Part shown: one piece after another, positions 45,846-56,446 of the stretch
Layout: every line of letters starts with the position of its first letter
How positions within the stretch are numbered: the first letter of the stretch is position 1
Source: Massilia putida
Lineage (GTDB): Bacteria; Pseudomonadota; Gammaproteobacteria; Burkholderiales; Burkholderiaceae_D
NCBI RefSeq assembly: GCF_001941825.1
Contig: NZ_CP019038.1
Span: 3,224,001-3,288,000 of the forward strand
Direction of reading: 5' to 3'
Length of the DNA: 64,000 bases
Notes under the pieces: model-generated
Databases searched by the model: none
What the model saw: only the letters and a program-made list of their open reading frames with translations
What the model was told of the DNA's origin: nothing
Made by a program: the position numbers and the translations under genes

Positions 45846-46948
45846 GCCTCGACCTCGTCCGCCTGGCTGGCCTCGCGCTGGAGCAGCGCGTGCTTGCGGT
45901 CGACGCCCCAGCGGTAGCCGGAGATCGAGCCGTCATTGCGCACGACGCGGTGACAGGGAATCGCCACCGCCACCGGATTGGCGGCGCACGCCCCCGCGAT
46001 GGCGCGTGCGCCCTGCGGCATGCCGAGGCGCGCGGCCAGTTCGGCATAGCCGACCGTCTGCCCGGCCGGGATCTGGCGCAGCGCCTGCCAGACGCGCTGC
46101 TGGAACGCCGTGCCGCGCACGTCCAGCGGCAGGTCGAGGCCGAGGCGCGGCGCCTCGACGAAGGCGACGACCTGGGCCACCGTGCGCTCGAAGCCGGGTT
46201 CGGCGCCGATCAGTTCCGCTTTCGGGAAGCGGTCCTGCAGGTCGCGCACGAGCGCGTCCGGATCGTCGCCCAGCAGGATGCAGCAGATGCCCTTATCGGT
46301 CGCGGCGACAAGCAGCGCGCCCAGCGAGCATTGCGCCACAGCGAAGCGGATGGCTTCCCCGCCGCCGCCCGCGCGATAGCGTTTTGGCGTCATGCCCAGC
46401 ATGCCGGACGACGCGGCGTAGAAGCGGCCGCTGGAATTGAAGCCGGCATCGTAGGCGGCCGCGGTGACGCTGCCCGCCTGCGCGAGCCCCTGCTTCAGAC
46501 GCTCGGCCCGGCGCGCCGCCGCATAGGCCTTGGGCGTGATGCCCGTATGGGCCTTGAAGATGCGGTGGAAGTGGAAGCGGCTCATGCCGCAGGCCTCGGC
46601 CAGGCTGGCGAGGTCCGGTTCTTCCTCGGCGGCCTCGATCAGGCGGCAGGCCTTGGCGACGGCGTCGGCCTGGCGTTCGGCCAGCGGCGGCGCGTCCGGA
46701 CGGCAGCGCAGGCAGGCGCGGAAGCCCGCCGCCTCGGCATCGCCCGGCGTCGCGTGGAAGGCCACGTTGGCGCGGCGCGGCGTGCGCGACGGGCACGACG
46801 GCCGGCAGTACACGCCCGTGCTGCGCACGGAATAATAAAACCGGCCGTCGGCGTCGCGCGCGCGCGCGACGACGGCCGCCCAGCGCTCGTCGTCGGTGGC
46901 GTAGGCGGCAGGTGCGGTCTCGGTTCGGCGGATGGTGGCGGTGTTCAT
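45842..46948 (-). CDS. ada: Ada: methylphosphotriester/O6-methylguanine methyltransferase and regulator
   Basis: A 368-aa adaptive-response protein. The N-terminal zinc domain has CRPSCPSRTP and CLRCRPDAPP; the acceptor Cys for methylphosphotriesters is within the first pair. An AraC-type DNA-binding domain follows (LASLAEACGMSRFHFHRIFK), then the O6-methylguanine methyltransferase domain with acceptor Cys in VAIPCHRVVRNDG. Methylated Ada activates its own operon, here with the oxygenase gene. The start at 46948 follows GGGAGACC; a GTG six codons upstream is the alternative. It is divergent from hutC. Confidence 0.96.
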   Translation of the reverse strand: MNTATIRRTETAPAAYATDDERWAAVVARARDADGRFYYSVRSTGVYCRPSCPSRTPRRANVAFHATPGDAEAAGFRACLRCRPDAPPLAERQADAVAKACRLIEAAEEEPDLASLAEACGMSRFHFHRIFKAHTGITPKAYAAARRAERLKQGLAQAGSVTAAAYDAGFNSSGRFYAASSGMLGMTPKRYRAGGGGEAIRFAVAQCSLGALLVAATDKGICCILLGDDPDALVRDLQDRFPKAELIGAEPGFERTVAQVVAFVEAPRLGLDLPLDVRGTAFQQRVWQALRQIPAGQTVGYAELAARLGMPQGARAIAGACAANPVAVAIPCHRVVRNDGSISGYRWGVDRKHALLQREASQADEVEA

Positions 46949-47086
46949 CTCGGTCTCCCAATTCACGATAGCCCCATCGTAAGCGCCGGCGTGGCGGCAA
47001 ACACTTCGGGTCTTGCTTTCGAATTCGCGATGCTAGAATAACGCCTCTCATCGCCGCGGCGGCATCCAGGATTTTCGGAGAGTAGT

Positions 47087-47806
47087 TTGGACGAACAAAT
47101 CGCGCAAGACAGTACACCCATTTTCCAGCGCATCAAGGACTACCTGCTCGGCGAAATCGCATCGGGCCGCTGGAAAGAAGGCGACCTGGTGCCCTCCGAG
47201 CAGGCGCTCGTGCGCCAGTTCGGCGTCTCGCGCATGACCGTCAACCGGGCCGTGCGCGAACTGACGGCGGAACAGGTGCTCACGCGCCGCCAGGGTTCGG
47301 GCACCTATGTCGCGCCGCAGAAGTACCAGGCCACGCTGGTCGAGATCCGCAACATCGCCGACGAGGTGCGCGCACGCGGCCACGTGCATGCGAGCCATCC
47401 GCGCCTGCTGGAACAAAGCCCGGCGGGCGAGGCGCTGGCGCGCCAGTTCGAGCTGGCGCCCGGCACGCCGCTGTTTCACTCGCTGATCGTGCACGACGAG
47501 AACGGCCGGCCGATCCAAGTCGAGGACCGCTGGGTCAATCCGGCCTGCGCGCCTTCCTACCTCGATCAGGATTTTTCGCGCATCACGCCCAACGAACACC
47601 TGATGACGGCCGCGCCGCTGCAAGGCGCCACCTACAGCATCGAGGCGCTGCCGGCGCCGCGCGAGGTGGCGGACATGCTGGACGTCGCTCCCGGCACGTC
47701 GTGCCTCGTGCTCAAGCGCCGCACCACGTCGAACGGCCGGGTGGCCTCGGTCGTGACGATGTGGCACCCGGGACATTTGTACAAGTTCACAGGCAGCGTC
47801 GGCTGA
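47087..47806 (+). CDS. hutC: Histidine utilisation repressor HutC (GntR family)
   Basis: A 239-aa GntR/HutC-subfamily repressor. The N-terminal wHTH (LGEIASGRWKEGDLVPSEQA, QFGVSRMTVNRAVREL, then RRQGSGTYVA) is followed by a UTRA effector domain (ARGHVHASHPRLLEQ, FHSLIVHDENGRPIQVEDRW, APGTSCLVLKRRT). HutC binds urocanate and releases the hut promoter. The start is a TTG at 47087 after CGGAGAG. The gene is about 6.6 kb from the operon it presumably controls; a matching palindrome lies at 40488. Confidence 0.92.
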   Translation: MDEQIAQDSTPIFQRIKDYLLGEIASGRWKEGDLVPSEQALVRQFGVSRMTVNRAVRELTAEQVLTRRQGSGTYVAPQKYQATLVEIRNIADEVRARGHVHASHPRLLEQSPAGEALARQFELAPGTPLFHSLIVHDENGRPIQVEDRWVNPACAPSYLDQDFSRITPNEHLMTAAPLQGATYSIEALPAPREVADMLDVAPGTSCLVLKRRTTSNGRVASVVTMWHPGHLYKFTGSVG

Positions 47807-48112
47807 CGATGCCGTTCGACCCGGCGTAAAATCGCGATCATGGCTGACGTTAATCAGGATCGCCGCGTATGTTAAGATTTTGTACAAAGCTTACGAACAC
47901 GTTCCAAAAAAATCGGTTATTATTCCGATTAAACCCCGCCTGACATCCTCTTGCAGCTCTTCCACTATTGAATATTGCACACATTGGCACCACCTTTGTG
48001 CAGCAAGCCAGTCTGACAAGTACGGGAACCGGCTGACACTACCGAGCAGGATCGACGAGAGGTCCACGAAGACCTGCAGGCATTAATTGACCTACCTCTC
48101 ACTGAGGAAAAC
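47807..48112. other. Intergenic region upstream of trxA
   Basis: A 306-bp gap, AT-richer than its surroundings between 47865 and 47990 (TTAAGATTTTGTACAAAGC, GGTTATTATTCCGATT). It should hold the trxA promoter; I cannot fix a single -35/-10 pair. No open frame or RNA gene is recognised. Confidence 0.5.
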
Positions 48113-48439
48113 ATGAGCGAAAACATCAAACATATCAGCGATGCATCTTTCGAAACCGACGTGCTGAAGTCCGAGCGCCCGGTCCTCGTCGACTTCTGGG
48201 CCGAGTGGTGCGGCCCCTGCAAGATGATCGCGCCGATCCTGGAAGAAGTCGCGAAAGAATACGATGGCAAGCTGCTGATCGCGAAGATGGACGTCGATGC
48301 GAACCAGGCCGTGCCGGCCAAGTTCGGCATCCGCGGCATTCCGACGCTGATCCTGTTTAAAAACGGTGTCGCAGCCGCCCAAAAGGTCGGTGCCATGGCC
48401 AAAGGCCAGTTGACCGCCTTCATCGACAGCAACATCTGA
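48113..48439 (+). CDS. trxA: Thioredoxin
   Basis: A 108-aa cytoplasmic thioredoxin with the redox site WCGPC in [18 protein letters not shown], cis-proline in [12 protein letters not shown], and the standard length of TrxA. It reduces protein disulfides using thioredoxin reductase and NADPH. The ATG follows GAGGAAAAC. Placement just upstream of rho is conserved in many proteobacteria. Confidence 0.98.
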   Translation: MSENIKHISDASFETDVLKSERPVLVDFWAEWCGPCKMIAPILEEVAKEYDGKLLIAKMDVDANQAVPAKFGIRGIPTLILFKNGVAAAQKVGAMAKGQLTAFIDSNI

Positions 48440-48576
48440 TACCATTGGTGGCGGCAGCGCGCCCGCACTGCCGCCTGTTCCGGACTGGGTAGACGATCGA
48501 TTCCGATCCTATCCTTTGATTAACCCACGCAGTCCCCTCCCCTACCTTTACATTCCCGTCACGGGACACCCGACAC

Positions 48577-49839
<1,263 letters not shown>

Positions 49840-49863
49840 TCCTCCAGCCCTGGCATCGAACGG

Positions 49864-49888
49864 AAAAGGCGAGTCTTACTCGCCTTTT
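49864..49888 (+). terminator. Terminator of rho
   Basis: Perfect stem AAAAGGCGAG/CTCGCCTTTT with loop TCTTA, 25 bp after the rho stop codon. Confidence 0.88.
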
Positions 49889-49975
49889 CTGCTTTATGCG
49901 CTACGATTCGTTTAGATCAAGCCCCGGGTAGCCGCGGCGCGGAGAATCCGCACCGAGACCACCAAGGAGACCGAC

Positions 49976-50245
49976 ATGCCTTCCGAACTGCATGATGCTC
50001 CGGCGCAGCGCAACAAGGATCTGCTGCTCGACCGCCGGCTGACTGTCCTCGAAACACGCTTCGATACGACAATGACCATGCTGCCCAACAAAGCCGACCT
50101 CTCCGAACTGAAAGCCGAACTGAAGACCGACATCCATGACGAAGCCGCTCGTCTGAGCAAATGGGTGGCGGCAACAGCCGTCACGATGGTCATCGGTTTC
50201 GCCGGCATGATCCTGACCATGCTGGGGCGCCTACACGGCGTCTGA
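49976..50245 (+). CDS. Small coiled-coil membrane protein of unknown function
   Basis: An 89-aa protein: a charged coiled-coil-like N-terminal region (LDRRLTVLETRFDTTMTML, LSELKAELKTDIHDEAARLS) and one C-terminal membrane helix (WVAATAVTMVIGFAGMILTM). It resembles small phage- or DUF1640-like coiled-coil/TM proteins, but I cannot name the family. AAGGAG precedes the ATG. The next gene has its own promoter. Confidence 0.65.
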   Translation: MPSELHDAPAQRNKDLLLDRRLTVLETRFDTTMTMLPNKADLSELKAELKTDIHDEAARLSKWVAATAVTMVIGFAGMILTMLGRLHGV

Positions 50246-50266
50246 ACGGTGTAGAAACTGCACCGG

Positions 50267-50295
50267 TTGCCTTGGGGGCACGGCTGGCTTATAAT
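50267..50295 (+). promoter_or_regulatory. Sigma-70 promoter of rpmE2
   Basis: -35 TTGCCT (50267-50272), 17-bp spacer, consensus -10 TATAAT (50290-50295), about 100 bp upstream of the start codon. The resulting leader of roughly 95 nt would be long enough for autoregulation, but no known motif is recognised. Confidence 0.75.
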
Positions 50296-50398
50296 CGCCG
50301 GTTCCGTATCCAACCCTGGCAAGTGATCGGCAATCGGGTCAAGAAGCAGGTCGACCGACGAAGTGCCGTTTGGCTACCAACTACACCGAGGCAAAACC

Positions 50399-50668
50399 AT
50401 GAAGACCGATATCCATCCGGATTACCGCGAAGTCGTGTTCCACGACCTGTCCTGCGATTTCAAATTCATCACCCGTTCGACCATCGCTACCCGCGAAACC
50501 ATCAATTTCGAAGGTAAAGATTACCCGCTGGTCAAGATCGAGGTGTCCGCTGAATCGCACCCGTTCTTTACCGGCAAGCACAAGATCGTCGACACCGCTG
50601 GCCGCGTTGAAAAATTCCGCCAGAAGTTCGGCTCGGTCGGTTCGAAGACCAGCGTCGCCAACGGCTAA
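50399..50668 (+). CDS. rpmE2: 50S ribosomal protein L31 type B
   Basis: An 89-aa L31 of the type B (zinc-independent) class: [19 protein letters not shown], then [36 protein letters not shown]. The zinc-binding CxxC pairs of the type A protein are absent (a single Cys remains). In many bacteria type B L31 replaces type A under zinc limitation; whether another copy exists lies outside the window. Confidence 0.96.
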   Translation: MKTDIHPDYREVVFHDLSCDFKFITRSTIATRETINFEGKDYPLVKIEVSAESHPFFTGKHKIVDTAGRVEKFRQKFGSVGSKTSVANG

Positions 50669-50687
50669 TCGCCGACGAGCGAACACC

Positions 50688-50714
50688 AGGAAGCCTGCGG
50701 GCTTCCTTTTTTTT
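50688..50714 (+). terminator. Terminator of rpmE2
   Basis: Stem AGGAAGCC/GGCTTCCT with loop TGCG, followed by a run of eight T. Confidence 0.92.
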
Positions 50715-50809
50715 TCGCGTTACGCCTGGTAGCAATGCCATCCGCGACGCTTTTCCACCGTCCCCTTATACTACGCGACATTAATTTATTGCATTACTTC
50801 GCGCTATCG

Positions 50810-52570
50810 ATGAAACCCGTCCGCCTTCCCGCCGCCGCCACCCTCGCGCTGCCACGCTGGGCTTTGTATGCACTCGGCCTGTTGTACATCCTGCCGGGCC
50901 TCATCGGGCGCGATCCGTGGAAGGATGACGCCGCCAGCTTCGGCGTCATGTGGACGATGGCGCACGGCGGCATCCGTGACTGGCTGTTGCCGAATATCGC
51001 CGGCCTGCCCTCGCCCGACGAAGGGCCGCTGACGTTCTGGCTCGGGGCGCTGTGCATCAAGCTGTTCGGGTGGCTCGTGGGCGACGTGCTCGGGGCGCGC
51101 ATGTCGACCATCGGCATCTTCGTGCTGGGCACGGTATCGCTGTGGCACACCGCCTTCCACCTGGGCCGGCGCTCGGAAGCCCAGCCGCTGCGCCTGGCCT
51201 TCGGTGGCCAGCCGGAGCCGGACGACTATGGACGCACGCTGGCCGACACGGCCGTCCTGATCTATCTCGGCTGCCTCGGCCTGCTGCTGCACAGCCACGA
51301 GACACTGGCCGTCACGCTGCAGGGCGCGCTGCTGTCCTGGTTCCTGTTCCGCTCCGTACGCTATATCGAAGACAGCACGCCGCGTAACGCCGTGCTCGTC
51401 GGCGCCACACTGGGGCTGCTTACCCTGACACGCGGCTTCGCCCCGTCGCTGGCCCTGCTGGCCGCGCTCTACCTGTGCACCCGCTTCCTCAAGCTGCCGC
51501 CGTCACCGACGCTGCGCCACCTCGGCCAGGCCACCGGCACAGCCCTCCTGATCACGCTCCTGTGGGCCCTACCGGCCACCTTGGCGCATCCGTACGGCCT
51601 GTCGCCTGTCAGCGGTTGGCTGGCCTGGAACGCCGACCAGCTGGGCGTGCCGGGCTGGCATGCGATCAAGGCCTTCTGCCGCGTCGGCATCTGGTATTTC
51701 TGGCCGGCCTGGCCGTTCGCGGCCTGGGCCGCCTGGGCCTGGCGCCGCCAGCACGGGATGCTGCACATCATCCTGCCGACCTGCTTCGTCGGCGTGCTGG
51801 CGCTCGTGATCCTGTGCGACCCCGTGCCGGAGAGCGGCGACTTGCTGAAACTGCTGCCGCCGATGGCATTGATGGCCGCGTTCGGCCTGCCGACGATGAA
51901 GCGCGGCGCGATCAATGCGATCGACTGGTTCTCCGTGATGGTGCTGACCCTGCTGGGCGGGCTCGTCTGGATGTTCTGGATCGCCAAGCTGACGGGCTGG
52001 CCCGCGCAGCTGGCCAAGAACGCCCTCAAGCTGGTGCCGGGCTTCCGGCCGGAATTCGGCATCGTCGCCTTCCTCGTCGCGGCCGCGACGACGATCGGCT
52101 GGATCTTTCTCGTGCACTGGCGCCTGTCGCGCCAGCCGTCCGTGCTGTGGCGCGCCGTGGTGCTGTCGTCGGGCGGCCTGATCCTGCTGTGGGTGCTGCT
52201 GATGACGCTGTTCCTGCCCGACCTGAACTACGGCAAGAGCTACGCCAGCGTGGCCCAGCAGATTGCCGCGCGCCTGCCGGCCGACGCCGATTGCATCGAC
52301 ACCAACATCGGTCCGGCCCAGCGCGCGTCGTTCGCGTATTTCGGCCACTTGCCCTTCGCCCCGGTCGACGGCGGCACGTGCAGCTTCCTGCTGCTTCAAG
52401 ACAGCGTCGGCCAGAAAGTGCCCGTCCCTATCGGCCCGATGCAGAACGGCGCGCTGGTACGCGGCGGTGCTGCGCTCCCCTTCCGAGGACGCGACTGGAC
52501 GCTGCTGTGGGAAGGCCGCCGCCCATCCGACCGCGACGAACGCTTCCGCCTGTACCGGCGCGTGCGCTGA
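50810..52570 (+). CDS. GT39/ArnT-like integral membrane glycosyltransferase
   Basis: A 586-aa protein with about 11-13 membrane helices. The first loop RDPWKDDAASFGVMWTMAHG and LPNIAGLPSPDEGPLTFWLG matches the dolichyl-phosphate-mannose/ArnT-like family (acidic residues after TM1, then a PxxDEGPLTFWL block), whose members transfer sugars from lipid carriers to lipid A or proteins. A soluble C-terminal part (DADCIDTNIGPAQRASFAYF) follows. The ATG at 50810 was preferred over an upstream frame start because the first helix follows directly. The donor and acceptor are unknown. Confidence 0.8.
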   Translation: MKPVRLPAAATLALPRWALYALGLLYILPGLIGRDPWKDDAASFGVMWTMAHGGIRDWLLPNIAGLPSPDEGPLTFWLGALCIKLFGWLVGDVLGARMSTIGIFVLGTVSLWHTAFHLGRRSEAQPLRLAFGGQPEPDDYGRTLADTAVLIYLGCLGLLLHSHETLAVTLQGALLSWFLFRSVRYIEDSTPRNAVLVGATLGLLTLTRGFAPSLALLAALYLCTRFLKLPPSPTLRHLGQATGTALLITLLWALPATLAHPYGLSPVSGWLAWNADQLGVPGWHAIKAFCRVGIWYFWPAWPFAAWAAWAWRRQHGMLHIILPTCFVGVLALVILCDPVPESGDLLKLLPPMALMAAFGLPTMKRGAINAIDWFSVMVLTLLGGLVWMFWIAKLTGWPAQLAKNALKLVPGFRPEFGIVAFLVAAATTIGWIFLVHWRLSRQPSVLWRAVVLSSGGLILLWVLLMTLFLPDLNYGKSYASVAQQIAARLPADADCIDTNIGPAQRASFAYFGHLPFAPVDGGTCSFLLLQDSVGQKVPVPIGPMQNGALVRGGAALPFRGRDWTLLWEGRRPSDRDERFRLYRRVR

Positions 52571-52573
52571 TTC

Positions 52574-53179
52574 TTATCCGCGCCGGCCATCCGCGTGCAC
52601 GCGCGCGGGCTGGCGCCGGCGCCATGCCAGCGTCGTCAACACGCCCAGGCCGGCCAGCAGCATGCCCCAGGTCTGCGGCTCCGGCACCGGCGCGATCGTC
52701 AGGTCGGCCGCGAACGCCCCGCCGCCGACGCCGCGCACCTGGCCGTCCACCTGGATCGCGTAGGAACCTCTCGTCAACCCATAACCGCTCAGCGACCAGG
52801 AATCGGGCGCATCGGCACCGGTTCCGGTCCCGTCGATGCCGGCAATCGCCGTGCCCTGCATGGTCTTCGTGACCGGGTCGTAGCGATACAGGGAAAGGCC
52901 GGTGATCAGGAGGTCCTTGGTCTGCGGTGTGTTCAGGTAGGACGACGTCAGCGACGCGGCCGCGTCGAACGGCGTGCCGACGTCGAAGGTGAAGATGTCG
53001 GTGAACGTGCTGCCGGTAGTCGATTGCGCGAACGTATCGCCGAAATGCGCATTGAAGCCGCCCAGGCCGTCGCCGACCGTGACGACCGGCGCCGTGCGGT
53101 TGACCGTCGCCGCACCCGCGCCTTGCGCCACGAGGGCCGCGCCCGCGACCATGGCCAGAACGAGAGATTTGAGTTTCAT
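52574..53179 (-). CDS. FxDxF-type PEP-CTERM exported protein
   Basis: A 201-aa protein with signal peptide (LVLAMVAGAALVAQGAGA), a central domain containing TDIFTFDVG (the FxDxF motif) and GSYAIQVDGQVRGVGGG, and a C-terminal sorting signal PEPQTWGMLLAGLGVLTTLAWRRR (PEP motif, helix, basic tail; 24 residues described by parts: PEP at the start, RRR at the end). PEP-CTERM proteins are processed by exosortase (EpsH) and tied to exopolysaccharide production. The tail after the RRR is longer than usual. It converges on the GT39-like gene with a 3-bp gap. Confidence 0.9.
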   Translation of the reverse strand: MKLKSLVLAMVAGAALVAQGAGAATVNRTAPVVTVGDGLGGFNAHFGDTFAQSTTGSTFTDIFTFDVGTPFDAAASLTSSYLNTPQTKDLLITGLSLYRYDPVTKTMQGTAIAGIDGTGTGADAPDSWSLSGYGLTRGSYAIQVDGQVRGVGGGAFAADLTIAPVPEPQTWGMLLAGLGVLTTLAWRRRQPARVHADGRRG

Positions 53180-53582
53180 GACAGTTCCGTTGAGAGATTA
53201 ATCGGACTCGCTATCCAGGAACGCGTGTCTTTACACCGATCCGTCGGCACAGCTTAAATTCGTCGCGCATGACTAACCGTTAGATCTCGCACAAATTTCG
53301 CGCATTTCCGGGTTGAAAAGAATCTCCCGTTCAGGAATTTTCCTTTTCGAAATAATTCATTCCGGAAAAAGCAAATTTGAGGGAAGTCAATCCACCGTGG
53401 AGGCGCTTGATCAAAATGGAGTTGCGGCCGGTCCCAGCCGTCGTTCAACGAAGGGAGTCTCGAAAAACCGTCGCGAGCGGCCGCAATGCCGTGGAAGAAG
53501 CGGAGCTGTACGGGTAGTACAGCGAGCCTCGCAGCACGGCAGTGCAACGCGCAGGTTTTCGACGTGTCCGAAAGGAGTTTCC
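53180..53582. other. Intergenic region with possible structured leader
   Basis: A 403-bp gap between divergent genes. The left half is AT-rich and should hold both promoters. The right half contains inverted repeats: TTGCGGCCG (near 53424) with CGGCCGCAA (near 53478), and GCTGTAC-gggta-GTACAGC (near 53504). These lie just upstream of the gene at 53583, so a folded 5' leader is possible. Confidence 0.45.
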
Positions 53583-54056
53583 ATGAAAAGCGTAACGTTT
53601 TCCGAGATCGAGCGCGTCCGGAAGGGACCGCATCGCCCCTTCCCCACCTCCCCCGCGCAGCGCCTGACGCTGCTTGGGCTGAGCCTGGTGGTGGGCCTCC
53701 CCGCGCTGGTCCTGACGTTCCACTTGATCGATCCGACGGCGCCGCTCGGCTACATCGTCGTACCCGTGCTGCTGGGCGGCCTGCTGCCGACGGTCGCCCG
53801 CACCTTCCCCGGCCGGTTCGAAGTCACGACGCGTTTCTCGGCCTGCCATCTGGTCGGCACACTGGACGATGCCATGGAGCGGCTCGGTTATACGCTGGAC
53901 GAACGCGGCCCCGGCACCGTGCGCTACTGCATGCACGCGGCGCGTTGGCCGGCATGGAAGAGCGGCGACATCACCGTCACGGTGCGCGACCACATGCTCG
54001 AAGTCACCGGCCCGATGCGCACGCTGCGCGCCCTGCGCAGCCAGCTCAGTTGCTGA
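53583..54056 (+). CDS. Two-helix membrane protein of unknown function
   Basis: A 157-aa protein with two predicted membrane helices (LTLLGLSLVVGLPALVLTFH and LGYIVVPVLLGGLLPTV) followed by a soluble C-terminal domain (SACHLVGTLDDAMERLGYTL, DITVTVRDHMLEVTGPMRTL). No family is recognised. The ATG follows AAAGGAG. It lies tail-to-tail with the APC permease gene. Confidence 0.7.
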   Translation: MKSVTFSEIERVRKGPHRPFPTSPAQRLTLLGLSLVVGLPALVLTFHLIDPTAPLGYIVVPVLLGGLLPTVARTFPGRFEVTTRFSACHLVGTLDDAMERLGYTLDERGPGTVRYCMHAARWPAWKSGDITVTVRDHMLEVTGPMRTLRALRSQLSC

Positions 54057-54077
54057 CGGCGGCCTCGCCGGTGGGCC

Positions 54078-56045
54078 TCACACCTTCATCGGCAAGATCA
54101 CCATCTGCAAGCCTTCCAGGTGCAGCCGGCGCTGCACCGCCAGCGACGCCTGGTTGTGCAGCAGCCGCGTGAACCAGTTATCGGATGCGAAGATCAATTT
54201 ACTGGTGAAGAAAATCGAATTCGGATACTCGCGGTTGATCTGCTCGCACATGCGGGTCACCTCTTCCACCGCGTCCGTGCCGAAGCCGATGTAGGATGCC
54301 GACGCCATGCCGTGGCTCTGGCAGAAGTCGACGAAGTATTCCAGCGTCCGCGCCGCATCCTTGCGCATCTTCTCGAGCGCGCCTTCGCCGCCGTACGCGA
54401 GCGAATCGACCGTGCGCGCGTTCACGAACAGGAAATTCTTGAAGTGGCCGGGGAACATGCGCAGCACCCACAGCAGCGCATGCAGACCGCCGCCGCGCGA
54501 GTTACCGACGATGAACACGGCCGTCTGCGCATTCGGGTCCGGTTCGACGATGTCCTTCACCGGACCGAACGGCTGGTTGGCGAAGACCCGGTCGACGGAG
54601 CGGATGGCGCGCTTGGTCTCGCGGTAGTGGTTGCGGATGACGATGCACAGGCCGGCGATGGCGGTGATGATGAGCGCGGTGGCCCAGCCGCCCTGCATGA
54701 AGCGCTCGACGAGCAGCACGGCCAGGATGCCGGCGCAGATCACGAAGCCGACCAGCGACAGCAGGAAGCGCCGCACCCAGCGCACATTGTCCGTGTCCCT
54801 GCGATGGCGCCACCAGTACAGGCACAGGCCGAACAGCGAGATCGCGAACGTCAGGAACACCGAGATCGAATACAGCACGACGAGCAGCGTGACCTGGCCG
54901 CGCGTCCAGAACAGGATCGCCAGCGCGGCGATGCCCATCACGAGGATGCCGTTCTGGGTCACGAGGCGCGTGGACAGGTAGCGGAACTGGTGGGGCACCC
55001 AGGAATCCGACGCCATGTTCGACAACACCGACGGCCCGCCGAGGAAGCCCGTATTAGCCGCCACGAACAACAGCCCGGCCTCGAATGCGAGCGCGACGGC
55101 GAGCAGCACCTGGTTCGCCAGTTCGCTGCCGAGGCCCATGCTGGCGATGATGCGGCGGAACGCGGTCGCATTCAGCGTCTCGCCCGGGGTCGGCTGCGCG
55201 TCCCACAGCAGGTACAACAGGATGATGCCGCCGGCCGTGATCGCCAGCGACAGCGCCATGTAGAACATCGTCATCTTGCCCGTGCGGACGCGCGGCTCGG
55301 CCAGCAGGTTCACGTTGTTCGACACGGCCTCGAGGCCCGTATAGGTACCGCCGCCCTGCGAATACGCGAGCAGCAGCATGCCGGCCACGCCGGCCCAGCC
55401 GATCTCGCGCGCCAGCGAGGCCGTCTCGGCCACCGTGTTCGGCACCAGCTGCGGCAGGTGCGACGCATGCGCCACGATGCCGTACACGATCAGCACGAGG
55501 TGCGTGGCGACGAAGCCGAGGAAGATCGGCAGCAGGATCTGGATCGCCTCCTTCAGCCCGCGCAGGTTCATCACGATCAACAGGCCGATGAAGAACGCTT
55601 CGGCCCAGAGTTTATAAGGCTGGAAGCCGAGCGGCAGGAACGAGGCGAGCGCATCGACCCCCGACGCGATCGAGATCGCGATGGTGAGCACGTAGTCGAG
55701 GATCAGGGCGCAGCCGGACACGAGCCCCAGATACGGCCCGACGAGCTTGGTGGCCACACGGTAGCCGCCGCCGCCGGTCGGGAACAGCTCGATCACCTGG
55801 TTGTAGGCGAGCGCGATGATGAACACCGTGACGGCGGTGGCGATGGCCATGTACAGGCCCAGGTGCGTATGGGCACCAAGCGCGCGAAAGGTTTCTTCCG
55901 GACCGTACGAAGAGGACGACAGGCCGTCCGCGCCGAGCCCGACCCAGGCCAGGAAGGCGACCAGGGCCATCGAGTGACGCGTCTCGCTCTTCATGGGATC
56001 GAGCGGCTTACCAAGGATGATCTCGCGTATTTTTTTATTCTTCAT
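54078..56045 (-). CDS. APC-superfamily permease (KimA/amino-acid-type)
   Basis: A 655-aa membrane protein with about 12 helices (GPEETFRALGAHTHLGLYMA; YNQVIELFPTGGGGYRVATK; YSQGGGTYTGLEAVSNNVN) and a C-terminal cytoplasmic domain of about 190 residues (AVFIVGNSRGGGLHALLWVL, ASYIGFGTDAVEEV). The GxGG substrate loop and the long tail resemble the KUP-like KimA potassium importers and unassigned amino-acid permeases; potassium versus amino acid cannot be settled. The start at 56045 is 150 bp from tRNA-Leu and divergent from it. Confidence 0.88.
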   Translation of the reverse strand: MKNKKIREIILGKPLDPMKSETRHSMALVAFLAWVGLGADGLSSSSYGPEETFRALGAHTHLGLYMAIATAVTVFIIALAYNQVIELFPTGGGGYRVATKLVGPYLGLVSGCALILDYVLTIAISIASGVDALASFLPLGFQPYKLWAEAFFIGLLIVMNLRGLKEAIQILLPIFLGFVATHLVLIVYGIVAHASHLPQLVPNTVAETASLAREIGWAGVAGMLLLAYSQGGGTYTGLEAVSNNVNLLAEPRVRTGKMTMFYMALSLAITAGGIILLYLLWDAQPTPGETLNATAFRRIIASMGLGSELANQVLLAVALAFEAGLLFVAANTGFLGGPSVLSNMASDSWVPHQFRYLSTRLVTQNGILVMGIAALAILFWTRGQVTLLVVLYSISVFLTFAISLFGLCLYWWRHRRDTDNVRWVRRFLLSLVGFVICAGILAVLLVERFMQGGWATALIITAIAGLCIVIRNHYRETKRAIRSVDRVFANQPFGPVKDIVEPDPNAQTAVFIVGNSRGGGLHALLWVLRMFPGHFKNFLFVNARTVDSLAYGGEGALEKMRKDAARTLEYFVDFCQSHGMASASYIGFGTDAVEEVTRMCEQINREYPNSIFFTSKLIFASDNWFTRLLHNQASLAVQRRLHLEGLQMVILPMKV

Positions 56046-56196
56046 CGTGCAGGCCGCCTTTGCCGGGCGGCTCGTTTGCTCAGGTAGGCGAGATCATACG
56101 CCGGAACGCCCCCTGCGCCCACTGCTCGCGCCCCGCCAGGCACGCACGCTGGTCAATTTGGCATCGCATGTGCTAATATGCGCGCCTGCGCTTGCA

Positions 56197-56281
56197 GCCT
56201 CTGTGGCGGAATTGGTAGACGCACTTGACTCAAAATCAAGCGCCGAAAGGCGTGCCGGTTCGATTCCGGCCGGAGGCACCA
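56197..56281 (+). tRNA. tRNA-Leu (anticodon CAA)
   Basis: An 85-nt type-II tRNA. The acceptor stem GCCTCTG pairs with CGGAGGC, the D-arm is GCGGAATTGGTAGACGC, the anticodon stem-loop is CTTGA-CTCAAAA-TCAAG (CAA at 34-36, reads UUG). A long variable arm GCGCCGAAAGGCGT and the T-arm CCGGTTCGATTCCGG follow, and CCA is encoded. TAATAT at 56174-56179 may be its -10 box. Its 3' end is the probable insertion site of the downstream island. Confidence 0.97.
56258..56281. other. Probable attL core at the tRNA-Leu 3' end
   Basis: Inferred only: a P4-type integrase gene starts 165 bp downstream and reads away from the tRNA, the standard layout after insertion at a tRNA 3' end. No second copy of the tRNA 3' sequence was seen before base 64000, so attR is outside the window. 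Confidence 0.5.
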
Positions 56282-56315
56282 CCTACTCATCCGTAGTAGT
56301 CCCGCAAAGTCCAAG

Positions 56316-56351
56316 AAACCGCGTTTCTCCCTCTGGGAACGCGGTTTTTTT
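56316..56351 (+). terminator. Terminator downstream of tRNA-Leu
   Basis: Stem AAACCGCGTT/AACGCGGTTT with a 12-base loop, followed by further T residues, 35 bp after the tRNA. Confidence 0.85.
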
Positions 56352-56446
56352 GTGCGCCAAAGTTTGAGCTCGTCCATTACCAGCCGCCGTTTTTTAATCC
56401 ATATTTCTCCATATGGATAAAAAACGCCAACCGTCATGGATTTAAA

